Shown here: positions 18,257 through 27,448 of the stretch, one piece after another
Position numbering within the stretch: position 1 is the stretch's first letter
Layout of the letters: each line of letters opens with the position of its first letter
Assembly (NCBI GenBank): GCA_016933215.1
Contig: JAFGBH010000036.1
Coordinates: 1 to 40,298 of the forward strand
Direction: 5' to 3'
Length of the DNA stretch: 40,298 nucleotides
Source: Deltaproteobacteria bacterium
GTDB lineage: Bacteria; Desulfobacterota; Syntrophia; Syntrophales; UBA2210
Program-made: the position numbers and the translations under genes
Notes under the pieces: model-generated
Databases searched by the model: none
Told to the model about the DNA's origin: nothing
Seen by the model: the letters and a program-made list of their open reading frames with translations, nothing else

Positions 18257-18366
18257 CAATATCTCCGAAGCGGAGTTATTGCGACGGCAATAAAATACGT
18301 CAAAGCCGTCATTCCCGCGAAAGCGGGAATCCAGCATTGGCCTAGATGCCGGATCAAGTCCGGCAT
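18257..18366. repeat. Cluster of three palindromic REP-type hairpins
   Basis: CAATATCTCCG-aag-CGGAGTTATTG (18257-18281), ATTCCCGCGAAAGCGGGAAT (18311-18330), ATGCCGGA-tcaag-TCCGGCAT (18346-18366). Confidence 0.75.
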
Positions 18367-18443
18367 GACATTTGATATGTTTATTTCCCGTAGTAATAAT
18401 AAGTGATTGCCCCCCATCACCTTTATACGAAAAGGGTATTCTT

Positions 18444-19205
18444 ATGAAAGAATCACTGCTCGAAGAGTATCGTTATTTTCTGAAAGATACTGTCCGCAAG
18501 ACCATCGATTTTTCACAAACCGACCAGAGCAGGGGAATTGATCCTCCCCCTGTAGAAAAACCCTTTGCGAAAGACTCGACCCGAATTGATCTCATACCCC
18601 ATGGAAAATGGGATGGCGTTGAAGGAATCGATCTTATCGCGGCGATAGGGAACCGCAAAAGCCGAAGGGCCTACAGCGATGAACCGCTGACAGCCGATGA
18701 GCTTTCCTTCCTGCTATGGGCAACGCAGGGCATGCGGATGCGGATAGATTACGGCCACGCCTATCGGACTGTTCCATCAGCCGGATGTCGGCATGCCTTT
18801 GAGACATATTTATGCGTTTTGAATGTCACGGGGATCGATGATGGATTATACCGGTATCTTCCGGTGGAGCATGAGCTTCTTTTGGAATTTACGGATGATC
18901 ACATGGCGGAAAAGATTGTCGCGGCAACGTTCGGTCAGGCATTTATCGGAAAGGCAGCAGTAACCTTTATATGGACCGCCATTCCCTATCGGATGGAGTG
19001 GCGCTATGGTATCGCGGCGCATAAAGTTATCGCTATCGATGCCGGTCATGTCTGCCAGAATCTTTACCTCGCCTGTGAGGCAATAGGCGCGGGAACGTGT
19101 GCCATCGCCGCCTATGACCAGGATGCGATGGATCAGCTCGTGAGGGTCGACGGAACGGATGAATTTGTGATCTATCTCGCGCCGGTAGGAAAAACCGGAG
19201 AATAG
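18444..19205 (+). CDS. SagB/ThcOx-type nitroreductase family protein
   Basis: GNRKSRRAYSDEPLTADELSFLLWATQG and EAIGAGTCAIAAYDQDAMDQLVRVDGTDEFVIYLAPVGK; start moved to ATG 18444. Confidence 0.83.
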   Translation: MKESLLEEYRYFLKDTVRKTIDFSQTDQSRGIDPPPVEKPFAKDSTRIDLIPHGKWDGVEGIDLIAAIGNRKSRRAYSDEPLTADELSFLLWATQGMRMRIDYGHAYRTVPSAGCRHAFETYLCVLNVTGIDDGLYRYLPVEHELLLEFTDDHMAEKIVAATFGQAFIGKAAVTFIWTAIPYRMEWRYGIAAHKVIAIDAGHVCQNLYLACEAIGAGTCAIAAYDQDAMDQLVRVDGTDEFVIYLAPVGKTGE

Positions 19206-19306
19206 GTGTTAAGAAAGGAAGTGTTGGGTGTGACGGATCTGCCCGGGTTTGGGCGGTAACAGTGCAATACAAAATTTTATCAACAACTTCAACGAGGTAT
19301 CAAATA

Positions 19307-20620
19307 ATGGAACCAGCAATTGATCCAACGGTACCACTTCTCCAGAATGCCGATCTGGAAGATAAGGTTGTCCTGCTCCGGGTTGACCATAATGTTGTAA
19401 AAAAAGGAAGGATTCAGGACCCTTTCAGAATAGATCAGACCATCGGAACCATCTTTAATATTGTCGCGCGCGGCGGCAGGCCGATTATCATGACCCACGT
19501 GGGCAGGCCGCGGGATAAGGATGCAGATACAATCCAGATAGATGCATCAACGTCGGTAGAACCGATCGTGAAGTATCTCGAGCGCAAACTTCACGTAACG
19601 ATCCATATGCCTCATTTCACCGCAGGGGAAAAAGGGGGTATCCCCGGTATCGATACCTCAATAAATCTTGCCATTAAAGACCTGAAGGAGAAGAAGATCG
19701 ATGCCATCTACCTCCCGAATACACGGTGGTTCAGGGGGGAGGAAGCAGAACCCGAATCCGTTGAAAGAGATGCCTTTACTCTCCAACTCGCCGGCCTCGC
19801 CGACATCTTTGTGAATGACGCCTTCGGTTCGTGGCAGCCACACGCATCTGTCTATGATATCACCCGGTATCTTCCTTCCTTTGCGGGATTTTTAATGCAA
19901 CGGGAAATCCAGAATCTTGATCAGGTTCTGCAACCCCAGAGACCTTTCGTAGCGGTCGTTGCGGGTGCGAAGTACAATACGAAGATCGGACCGCTCAGTG
20001 AGATTTACCAGAAGGTGGATACGCTCATCCTCGGCGGTGTGATCTACAATACCTACCTGTGCGCCAAATATGGCGTTTCCATAGAGGGAGTACCGATAGA
20101 GGATATTGAAGCCGCGGCCGACCTTGTAACTATGGATGCGCGTCATAAAAAGATCCTCGAACTTCCCTATGTGTATGAATCGGAGACCATGGAAGGGAAG
20201 ATCGAGGGACGCTTCAAGATCCGACCCATCAAAGAATTTAAGAGGGGAATGAAGCTAGGGTATATCCTCGACATCGCGAAGGAGTCGTTTGACGATCCCC
20301 GTGTCGCGGAGACGCTCAATTCCGCGCATACCATCTTTGTCAACGCCGTCATGGGATATACACCGCATTTTACCGAGGGTTCAGCCGTGTTGGATCAAAA
20401 AATCGATCTCAACGGGCCGGCACGAAAACTTTATGGTGGCGGGGATACCCTGCAGGAGTTCAAGAACCTTAACCCAGGCCTCTACCTCTCGGTTATGGAC
20501 GATTCTCAATACTATTTCTTTACCGGAGGAGGAACCGTCCTGAAGGCAATTGAACAGGGAACCCCCTATGGCCTCGACCCGGTCAGGGCCCTGATCGAAA
20601 ACGGCGGCAGACGGCCTTAG
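19307..20620 (+). CDS. pgk: Phosphoglycerate kinase family protein (divergent)
   Basis: VVLLRVDHNV, IIMTHVGRP, LPNTRWFRGEE, FVNDAFGSWQPHASVYDI, GAKYNTKI, GGGDTLQEF, FTGGGTVL correspond to PGK motifs with substitutions. ORF opens at GTG 19262; ATG 19307 preferred. Confidence 0.78.
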   Translation: MEPAIDPTVPLLQNADLEDKVVLLRVDHNVVKKGRIQDPFRIDQTIGTIFNIVARGGRPIIMTHVGRPRDKDADTIQIDASTSVEPIVKYLERKLHVTIHMPHFTAGEKGGIPGIDTSINLAIKDLKEKKIDAIYLPNTRWFRGEEAEPESVERDAFTLQLAGLADIFVNDAFGSWQPHASVYDITRYLPSFAGFLMQREIQNLDQVLQPQRPFVAVVAGAKYNTKIGPLSEIYQKVDTLILGGVIYNTYLCAKYGVSIEGVPIEDIEAAADLVTMDARHKKILELPYVYESETMEGKIEGRFKIRPIKEFKRGMKLGYILDIAKESFDDPRVAETLNSAHTIFVNAVMGYTPHFTEGSAVLDQKIDLNGPARKLYGGGDTLQEFKNLNPGLYLSVMDDSQYYFFTGGGTVLKAIEQGTPYGLDPVRALIENGGRRP

Positions 20621-20623
20621 GAA

Positions 20624-20650
20624 TAAATAAGGGCAGATGCCCCTGTTTTC
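20624..20650 (+). repeat. REP-like element
   Basis: AAATAAGGGCAGATGCCCCTGTTTTCC directly after the PGK stop. Confidence 0.45.
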
Positions 20651-20654
20651 CCTA

Positions 20655-20682
20655 TTGAACTGAACAGCGAACGCATTCCCCG
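20655..20682 (+). repeat. 28-bp dispersed repeat, copy 1
   Basis: TTGAACTGAACAGCGAACGCATTCCCCG; one mismatch to 40234-40261. Confidence 0.8.
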
Positions 20683-20796
20683 CAACTTGTCGGAGTTATA
20701 CGGGATTGCGGAGAGCTTCAAATATAAGGTTTCTTCACAATGAGTATCTATGCTATACGAGAGCCGACTTTAGACTTTAAATAAGAAGGAAAAACA

Positions 20797-21093
20797 ATGG
20801 AACAACTCAAAGGATCACAGCGAAAATACCTGCGTGCTCAGGCACATCATTTAAAACCACTCGTGATCATCGGCGTTAAAGGTGTCACCGAGCAGCTCCT
20901 CGACTCGGTTGATGTAGCCCTGAATGATCACGAGCTTATCAAGGTGAAATTCAGCGAATTCAAAGAATCCAAAAAAGAAATCTCGGAAGAAATCGCCGAA
21001 GCCACCAAAAGTGAACGAGTCGGCCTCATCGGCAACATCGCCATTTTCTATCGTCAACAACCCGATCCCGAAAAAAGGAAATTTTTTAAATAG
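20797..21093 (+). CDS. yhbY: YhbY family CRM-domain RNA-binding protein
   Basis: LKGSQRKYLRAQAHHLKPLVIIGVKGVTEQLLDSVDVALNDHELIKVKF and RVGLIGNIAIFYRQQ. Confidence 0.9.
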   Translation: MEQLKGSQRKYLRAQAHHLKPLVIIGVKGVTEQLLDSVDVALNDHELIKVKFSEFKESKKEISEEIAEATKSERVGLIGNIAIFYRQQPDPEKRKFFK

Positions 21094-21114
21094 GGACAGC
21101 TGTTCCTATTTAAA
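21085..21114. repeat. 30-bp palindromic REP-like element overlapping the yhbY stop
   Basis: TTTAAATAGGGACAGCTGTTCCTATTTAAA, fully self-complementary apart from one G-T pair. Confidence 0.75.
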
Positions 21115-21130
21115 ATGCAGGGTAATTTCT

Positions 21131-22873
21131 ATGTTTCTTCCCACCACACAAAAGGAGATGAACGAACTTGGGTGGGACGGGCTCGATATCATCCTGATAA
21201 CGGGCGACGGCTATATCGACTCGCCCTTCGTCGGCGTGGCCGTCATCGGGAAAATCCTCCTCGATGCCGGTTACCGGGTGGGCATTATTGCACAGCCCGA
21301 CAGGACCTCGGGCGACGACATCAGTCGGTTGGGAGAACCCCGGTTGTTCTGGGGTGTGACCGGCGGCTGCATCGATTCCATGGTGGCCAACTATACCGCC
21401 ACGGGCCGGAAGCGTAAACGTGATGACTATACGCCGGGAAATGTAAACAACCGCCGCCCCGATCGGGCAACCATTGTCTACAGCAATCTCATCAGGACCT
21501 GGTTCAAGGAAACCCGTCCCATTGTCCTCGGCGGGATCGAGGCCAGTCTGCGACGGATCGCCCATTATGATTTCTGGTCCGATACGATACGACGATCCAT
21601 TCTTTTTGATGCAAAGGCGGATTACCTGCTCTATGGTATGGCAGACCGTTCCGTTGTCGAACTGGCGGCCTGCCTCAAAGCGGGCGGTGATCCCCGCGGA
21701 ATTCGAGGGCTCTGTTATGCCTCCCCCACCATTCCCGAGGGTTGTCTGAAACTGCCGTCTTTCGATCACTCGGCACAGGATACCAATGCCTTCACGGAAA
21801 TGTTCCATCTCTTTTATCGTAACAATGATCCCATGACCGCCCTGCCGCTGGCACAGAAACAGGACACCCGCTATCTCATTCAGACTCCTCCCGCACATAC
21901 CCTCGAAAGCGGCGAACTCGATGCCGTTCACGATATTGACTATGAACGGGAGCTGCACCCCTATTACCGGAACCAGGGGGAGGTGAAGGCCCTGGAAACC
22001 ATCAGATTCTCCATCGCAACCCATCGGGGATGTTATGGTGAATGTAATTTCTGTTCCATATCGGTCCATCAGGGACGGAGAGTGACGTCGCGCAGCCGGG
22101 CGTCAATCCTCAATGAAGCACGCGCGTTTACACTGCACCCCCGCTTTAAGGGAATCATCCAGGATGTAGGCGGACCGACGGCCAATATGTACGGCATCGA
22201 CTGTGACAGGAGAGAGAAGCAGGGCTCTTGTCCGGATAAACGATGTCTCTTCCCGGAGATATGCCCCCGGCTCACGACAAATCACGGGCAACAGATATCG
22301 CTGCTGAAAGCGCTCCGGGCGGTGAATGGTGTTAAAAAAGTCTTTATTGCCTCGGGGATACGGCATGACCTGATCCTGGCCGACACAAAACACGGCAGGG
22401 AATACCTGAAGCAGATTATCCGTCATCACGTTTCGGGACAGATGAAACTTGCACCGGAACATTCGGAAACGCGTGTCCTGGAGAAAATGGGAAAATCGGG
22501 CCGGCAGGCACTGCTCTCCTTCAGAGAGTTCTTTTTCGACCTTACAAAAAAGGAAGAAAAGAATCTGTTTCTCACCTACTACCTCATCGCCGCCCATCCC
22601 GGGTGCACCGACGACGATATGAAACAGCTCCGGTCATTTGCCCTCAGGGACCTGAAACTCCTGCCCGAGCAGGTTCAGGTTTTCACGCCAACACCGTCCA
22701 CTTATTCCACCCTCATGTACTGGACGGAACATGACCCCTTTACCGGAGAACCCTGTTTTGTGGAAAAAACGTACCGCGGCAGGGCACGCCAAAAGAATAT
22801 ACTGGCTGATCACAGGACAAGGAACCAGCGAACCGATCGATCGAGAGCAAAGAACCGGGGCATCAATCGGTGA
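21131..22873 (+). CDS. YgiQ family radical SAM protein
   Basis: LGWDGLDIILITGDGYIDSPFVGVAVIGK N-terminus and radical SAM CYGECNFCSI; start at ATG 21131. Confidence 0.92.
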   Translation: MFLPTTQKEMNELGWDGLDIILITGDGYIDSPFVGVAVIGKILLDAGYRVGIIAQPDRTSGDDISRLGEPRLFWGVTGGCIDSMVANYTATGRKRKRDDYTPGNVNNRRPDRATIVYSNLIRTWFKETRPIVLGGIEASLRRIAHYDFWSDTIRRSILFDAKADYLLYGMADRSVVELAACLKAGGDPRGIRGLCYASPTIPEGCLKLPSFDHSAQDTNAFTEMFHLFYRNNDPMTALPLAQKQDTRYLIQTPPAHTLESGELDAVHDIDYERELHPYYRNQGEVKALETIRFSIATHRGCYGECNFCSISVHQGRRVTSRSRASILNEARAFTLHPRFKGIIQDVGGPTANMYGIDCDRREKQGSCPDKRCLFPEICPRLTTNHGQQISLLKALRAVNGVKKVFIASGIRHDLILADTKHGREYLKQIIRHHVSGQMKLAPEHSETRVLEKMGKSGRQALLSFREFFFDLTKKEEKNLFLTYYLIAAHPGCTDDDMKQLRSFALRDLKLLPEQVQVFTPTPSTYSTLMYWTEHDPFTGEPCFVEKTYRGRARQKNILADHRTRNQRTDRSRAKNRGINR

Positions 22874-22967
22874 TATGCGGTTTTAGGGAAAACAGATTCA
22901 GGCCTTCGGAAACCACGACAGGAGATGTGGGGCAGGGTGTTTGAGTATGGACAGCATTATGGGATGA

Positions 22968-22990
22968 AAAACAGCGTCTGTCCCCAATTT
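22968..22990 (-). repeat. REP-like element (reverse orientation)
   Basis: AAAACAGCGTCTGTCCCCAATTT upstream of the EamA gene. Confidence 0.45.
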
Positions 22991-22995
22991 ATACC

Positions 22996-23844
22996 ATGAG
23001 TACCGATATTTTCCTGATCGTTCTTATCGCGGCACTCCTCCACGCACTGTGGAATTTTGCGGCCAGGAGCGTCAGGGGGAACTTGAGTGTCCTGTGGCTG
23101 GCCATCGTCCTCGCGTCCCTTTGCAGTTTTCCCTTTGCCCTTGCGTGTGTCTCCTTCGACAGGTCATTGGTGATGGGTATACCCTATATTATCGCCACGG
23201 GGGTGATCCACGCCGCCTATTTCTTCCTTCTCGGCAAATCATATGAAACGGGCGAAATCTCGTCCGTCTATCCGATTGCCCGCGGCACCGGCGTAATGGG
23301 AACCGGACTTGTTGCCTGCCTTCTGCTTGCGGAACCGGTCAGTCTCTATGGCGCTTTCGGCATTGGTTCCGTCTGCACCGGTATCTTTCTGGTCGGTGTG
23401 AGTGATTTACATCACCGGGGGACGTTACGAAACGTACTCCTCGCCCTTTCTGTCGGGGGAAGCATCGCGTCCTATTCGATTGTCGATAAAATCGGCGTGA
23501 GTCTCGTGAATCCCGTCTTTTACATATTCTGCCTGTCCGTAATCACGGCCTCTATCATTGCGCCCGTTATTCTCATGAAACACCGGCAGGAATGCCGTCT
23601 TGCGTTGAAGGACATGAAACGCCAAATCTGTTTCATCGGCCTCGGCTCGATGGGAACCTATCTCCTTATTCTTTTTACCTTCCGATCGGGACTGGTGAGC
23701 TATATCGTGGCGACCCGCGAGGTTTCCGTGGTGATCGGCGCCGTGCTCGGGTTTGTCCTCCTGAAGGAGCATATTTCGCCGTTGAAGGGGCTCGGCATTG
23801 CCGCCATTACCATGGGCCTTGTTCTGATCAAAATTGCCACATAG
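22996..23844 (+). CDS. EamA/DMT superfamily transporter
   Basis: About ten hydrophobic segments, two EamA-like repeats (ALLHALWNFAAR; SGLVSYIVATREVSVVIGAVLGFVLLKEHIS). Confidence 0.85.
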   Translation: MSTDIFLIVLIAALLHALWNFAARSVRGNLSVLWLAIVLASLCSFPFALACVSFDRSLVMGIPYIIATGVIHAAYFFLLGKSYETGEISSVYPIARGTGVMGTGLVACLLLAEPVSLYGAFGIGSVCTGIFLVGVSDLHHRGTLRNVLLALSVGGSIASYSIVDKIGVSLVNPVFYIFCLSVITASIIAPVILMKHRQECRLALKDMKRQICFIGLGSMGTYLLILFTFRSGLVSYIVATREVSVVIGAVLGFVLLKEHISPLKGLGIAAITMGLVLIKIAT

Positions 23845-23921
23845 AAAAGGCCGCCCCCTTCGCAATGGATGGGGAGATATAGCATGCCGATTTACCGGCG
23901 TTTTGTAACGATTGGTCGGGA

Positions 23922-24016
23922 GCCCGAAGAATCGGGCAACGGCACGTATAATAATCGTTAATGATTCTGAAAGATTGCTTCGTCATTCACTCCCGTGAAT
24001 TCCTCGCAATGACGGC
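23922..24016. repeat. REP-type intergenic repeats
   Basis: GCCCGA-agaa-TCGGGC hairpin (23922-23937), then GATTGCTTCGTCATTCACTCCCGTGAATTCCTCGCAATGAC inverted-repeat unit. Confidence 0.55.
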
Positions 24017-24161
24017 AACTGCTGTGGGGGCTGTATGACGGCCCGCCTGAATTCTTAGTAAATCCGGGATATTAGAAATTTATATTGTTTAAAATACCCT
24101 AAAGGGGTAGACAAAACGCCTTTATGTGTATATATTACGTTCCGAAAATGAGAAGCCATCC

Positions 24162-25388
24162 ATGAAATTCAGTGAACTTAACCTCCCTCCGGACATTTTA
24201 AAATCCATCGTTGCCATGGGCTACGATGAGATGACGCCCGTTCAGGAGGCGACCTATCCGATTATTTCCGAGGGACATGACCTCTGCGCCCTTGCCGAGA
24301 CCGGTTCGGGACAGACGGCGGCCTGCGTGATCCCCCTTATTCAGAAAATCGATGCCAGCCTCAACGCTATTCAGGGTCTCGTGATCGTTCCGACCCGTGA
24401 ATTATGCATCCAGTATGTGAACGAGATCTATAAGATCGGGGCCGGGTTCGGTGTGGTTCCCTTCGGCGTTTACGGGGGATTCAGCAAGGGTATTCAGGTC
24501 GCCAAGCTCAACCATGAGGTGCATGTCCTCGTGGCGACACCGGGGCGGCTCATCGATCTCATGTATGATGGGGCACTCAGTCTGTCCCAGGTGAAGTGCG
24601 TGGTACTTGATGAGGCCGATGAACTTTTGCAGATAGGGTTTCTGGACGATATAGAATTTATAGTGTCCTGCATACTCCAGAAACATCAGACACTTCTCTT
24701 CGCGGCGACCATGGGCGACGACATAAAAAGGCTGGTTGACAAAAGCCTTCACAATCCACGGCATATTACGCTCATTCAGGATCAGCAGTCGCCCGAAAGC
24801 ATCGAGCATCACTTCAAGTACGTGCACCCGAAAGACAAGCAGCCGGAACTGATGCGCTATCTCAAGGGGGAGGATACACAACAGGTCATTATCTTCTGCA
24901 ACGCCCGCCACAAGGTGGATGCGCTTTTCAGAAACATGAAAAAAGAAATGAAGAATGTCGAGTACATTCATGCCGGGCTCAGTCAGGACAAACGCTCCTC
25001 CATATACAGGAACTACCGGAACAACAAGATAAACTGCCTCATTGCCACCGATGTGGCCGGCAGGGGGCTTGACTTTACCAATGTATCCCATGTGATTAAC
25101 TGGGATTTTCCGGGAGACGGGGAGCAGTATACGCATCGCACGGGTCGTTCCGGACGGATGGGAAGAAAAGGAAAGGCCCTTACCTTTCTGACAAGGAGCG
25201 ACCTCCCGCAGTTCAAGAGACTCATTCGAAAGCTGACAATAAAACCGATCTGGATCGGGAAAGACCCCCTTCAAGAGGGTGCACTACCGAAAGAAAAAAC
25301 ACAGAAGAGAAAAAGAAACTTTCGGTACTCACGAAACAGGAGGCAGAAAAGCCAGGGACCTGCTGTAGAGAGCAGAGACACAGCATAA
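24162..25388 (+). CDS. DEAD-box RNA helicase (Walker A Lys replaced by Gln)
   Basis: Q motif MTPVQEATYPII, AETGSGQTAA, VLDEADELL, HRTGRSGRMGRKG; start at ATG 24162. Confidence 0.9.
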   Translation: MKFSELNLPPDILKSIVAMGYDEMTPVQEATYPIISEGHDLCALAETGSGQTAACVIPLIQKIDASLNAIQGLVIVPTRELCIQYVNEIYKIGAGFGVVPFGVYGGFSKGIQVAKLNHEVHVLVATPGRLIDLMYDGALSLSQVKCVVLDEADELLQIGFLDDIEFIVSCILQKHQTLLFAATMGDDIKRLVDKSLHNPRHITLIQDQQSPESIEHHFKYVHPKDKQPELMRYLKGEDTQQVIIFCNARHKVDALFRNMKKEMKNVEYIHAGLSQDKRSSIYRNYRNNKINCLIATDVAGRGLDFTNVSHVINWDFPGDGEQYTHRTGRSGRMGRKGKALTFLTRSDLPQFKRLIRKLTIKPIWIGKDPLQEGALPKEKTQKRKRNFRYSRNRRQKSQGPAVESRDTA

Positions 25389-25444
25389 ACCTCACACACC
25401 CAATGCGGTGAAGACAATAGATTCAGTATGTAAGGAGCAGAACT

Positions 25445-25924
25445 ATGGAGAGAAAACAGTGGGAGAATCCACCGGCGATGCAGATCGATCCGGAGAAGGT
25501 TTACAAGGCAGTGATCGAGACCGACAAGGGTGATATAGAGCTTGAACTCTATCCGGCGCATGCGCCGAAAACGGTCAACAACTTTGTCTTTCTGGCGGGG
25601 GAGGGATTTTACGACGGCGTGACCTTTCACCGGGTGATATCGAATTTTATGATCCAGGGCGGTGATCCCACGGGCATCGGAAGCGGTGGGCCGGGATATA
25701 AATTCGAGGATGAGACGAGGGGAAATCCGCTCGGCCACGAAACGGGCGTGATCTCCATGGCAAACTCGGGTCCGAACACGAACGGGAGCCAGTTTTTCAT
25801 TACCCATTCTCCGCAGCCGCACCTCAACGGGAATCATACGGTCTTCGGAAAGGTGATCAAGGGGCAGGAAGTGGTCAATGCAATCCGACAGGGCGATACG
25901 ATAGCCAGGGTTACCATCAGCTAA
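25445..25924 (+). CDS. Cyclophilin-type peptidyl-prolyl cis-trans isomerase
   Basis: [33 protein letters not shown] and [27 protein letters not shown]. Confidence 0.94.
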   Translation: MERKQWENPPAMQIDPEKVYKAVIETDKGDIELELYPAHAPKTVNNFVFLAGEGFYDGVTFHRVISNFMIQGGDPTGIGSGGPGYKFEDETRGNPLGHETGVISMANSGPNTNGSQFFITHSPQPHLNGNHTVFGKVIKGQEVVNAIRQGDTIARVTIS

Positions 25925-25936
25925 AGCAGTAATCAC

Positions 25937-26464
25937 ATGCAGAAGGAGGGACACGTGAAGGAACAACGACAGGAGATACTGGAGAGGGCATTTGAAACCG
26001 GCAAGAATTACGAGACGAAAAACGGTGGCTGTCCCCAGTGCACACTGGCGGCGATATTTGACGTGCTGGGAATAGAAAACGATGCCGTATTCAAGGCGGC
26101 AGCGGCCCTTGCCGATGGTGTTGGGCTGACCGGCGACGGTCACTGCGGGGCCCTCTCGGGTGGAACAATGGCAATCGGATACCTCTACGGCAGGGAAAAG
26201 AAAGATTTTACCGACATCATGAAGCTTGTCCCGTCCAATTTGATGGCCAAGGAACTGCGCGATCGCTTTGTTGAAAAGTATGGCACGGTGCGCTGTCACG
26301 ATCTTCAGAACAAATTTTTCGGACGATTTTACAACCTCTACGACCCGGCGGAACTGGAAGCGGCTTTCAAAGGTGGAATGCTGGATACGTGCTCAACCGT
26401 GGTGGGGGAAGTGGCACGAATGACCGTCGATATCATTCTTACGGCGCAGGAAACCGCTGAGTAA
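25937..26464 (+). CDS. C_GCAxxG_C_C family protein
   Basis: GGCPQCTLAAIFDVLGI...GDGHCGALSGGTMAIGYLYGRE Cys pattern. Confidence 0.75.
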   Translation: MQKEGHVKEQRQEILERAFETGKNYETKNGGCPQCTLAAIFDVLGIENDAVFKAAAALADGVGLTGDGHCGALSGGTMAIGYLYGREKKDFTDIMKLVPSNLMAKELRDRFVEKYGTVRCHDLQNKFFGRFYNLYDPAELEAAFKGGMLDTCSTVVGEVARMTVDIILTAQETAE

Positions 26465-26492
26465 TCGTTGCTCGATGAACACTCTTCGCCTT

Positions 26493-26841
26493 CTATTTTG
26501 TCAGATACTTACCCGTTGCGACGTGAATCCATTTTCCTGATTCCGTCCGTTCGAAGATGACTGTTCGGGGCACGTGTTTTACACTTGCAAACGGGGTCTC
26601 CGGGTAACAAAAATCACAGTTGACAACCGCGCGATTGCCTTCCTGTTCGATGCCCTCTATTGTTACCTGAGAAGCTGATCCTATGGGAGTTTCCTCACGA
26701 AACAGGGCTTCGACAAAGTGCTCAACATCACTTGAAGAAAGATTTTCAGACGTTACAAAATTTTCTCCGGCATACGAGCAGGGGAGATAGGCCACCGAAA
26801 ACACAAAAATTACAATAACAAATACTCTTATGCTTTTCATG
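26493..26841 (-). CDS. Small secreted protein, unknown function
   Basis: MKSIRVFVIVIFVFSVAYLPCSYAGENF signal peptide; start internal to the longer ORF. Confidence 0.55.
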
Positions 26842-27169
26842 ATGCTTCCTCCTTGATGGATTCTCTTTTTTTCTCGATTCCTGCCAAAAACCCGAACAAT
26901 GATGGCCACGAAATCAATCATCATAATCAGGAGGATTGTACTGGTGGTGGTGAAGCGGAGATGCAATGCGCTCAGTTTACAGAAATGATCGGTCCTAAAA
27001 CCGACGATGCCTTTTCATCATAGCCGACGCTCGAAGAGACCGGTTGGAGACGGCACCTAAGCTCAACATATGTGATGCGAAATTAGATACCCATAAAATG
27101 GTAAAGTCAAGAAATAAAACGTGTTACGATCTCTCCATAGTCGAGAGTTTATAAAAATATGTTCGACCG

Positions 27170-27430
27170 GCGCGATATTTTTTCTTGAATTTGGAGTACG
27201 CTCTCTGTAATCTTTAAGACGTACTGCAGTTGCTTCTTACACCATTGCGACGGCTTATCCTCATGTAGAACAGAATCTACTCTCTGCAGGGAATCGGTCT
27301 TACAAACTGAAGAGGGCATTGAGGGGGGGCAGCTTGGGCAATGATGGGAACAGCGATACAATACCTGTTTGGGGTACTCGGCATCATTCTTGCCTGTGAG
27401 ATAATCCGCGCGATGCTCGTCTCTTCTTTC
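27170..27430 (+). repeat. ~260-bp duplicated leader, copy 1
   Basis: Near-identical to ~29969-30232; gap-free from 27239 (offset 2802), e.g. ACACCATTGCGACGGCTTATCCTCATGTAGAACAGAATCTACTCTCTGCAGGGAATC. Confidence 0.88.
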
Positions 27431-27448
27431 GGGGGTAGCTATGAATAG
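27341..27448 (+). pseudogene. Truncated 35-codon copy of the acyltransferase N-terminus
   Basis: MMGTAIQYLFGVLGIILACEIIRAMLVSSFGGSYE* versus MMGTAIKYLFVVLGIILTYEIVRALLVSSLKG at 30143; its stop overlaps the DUF362 start. Confidence 0.8.

Noticed and set aside
21110-22069. 319-aa minus-strand ORF inside ygiQ
   Set aside because: Shadow ORF antisense to the radical SAM gene.
26028-26042. GGCTGTCCCCAGT inside the C_GCAxxG_C_C gene resembling the REP-like core
   Set aside because: Lies within coding sequence (encodes GGCPQC); no palindrome or A/T flanks, so treated as chance.
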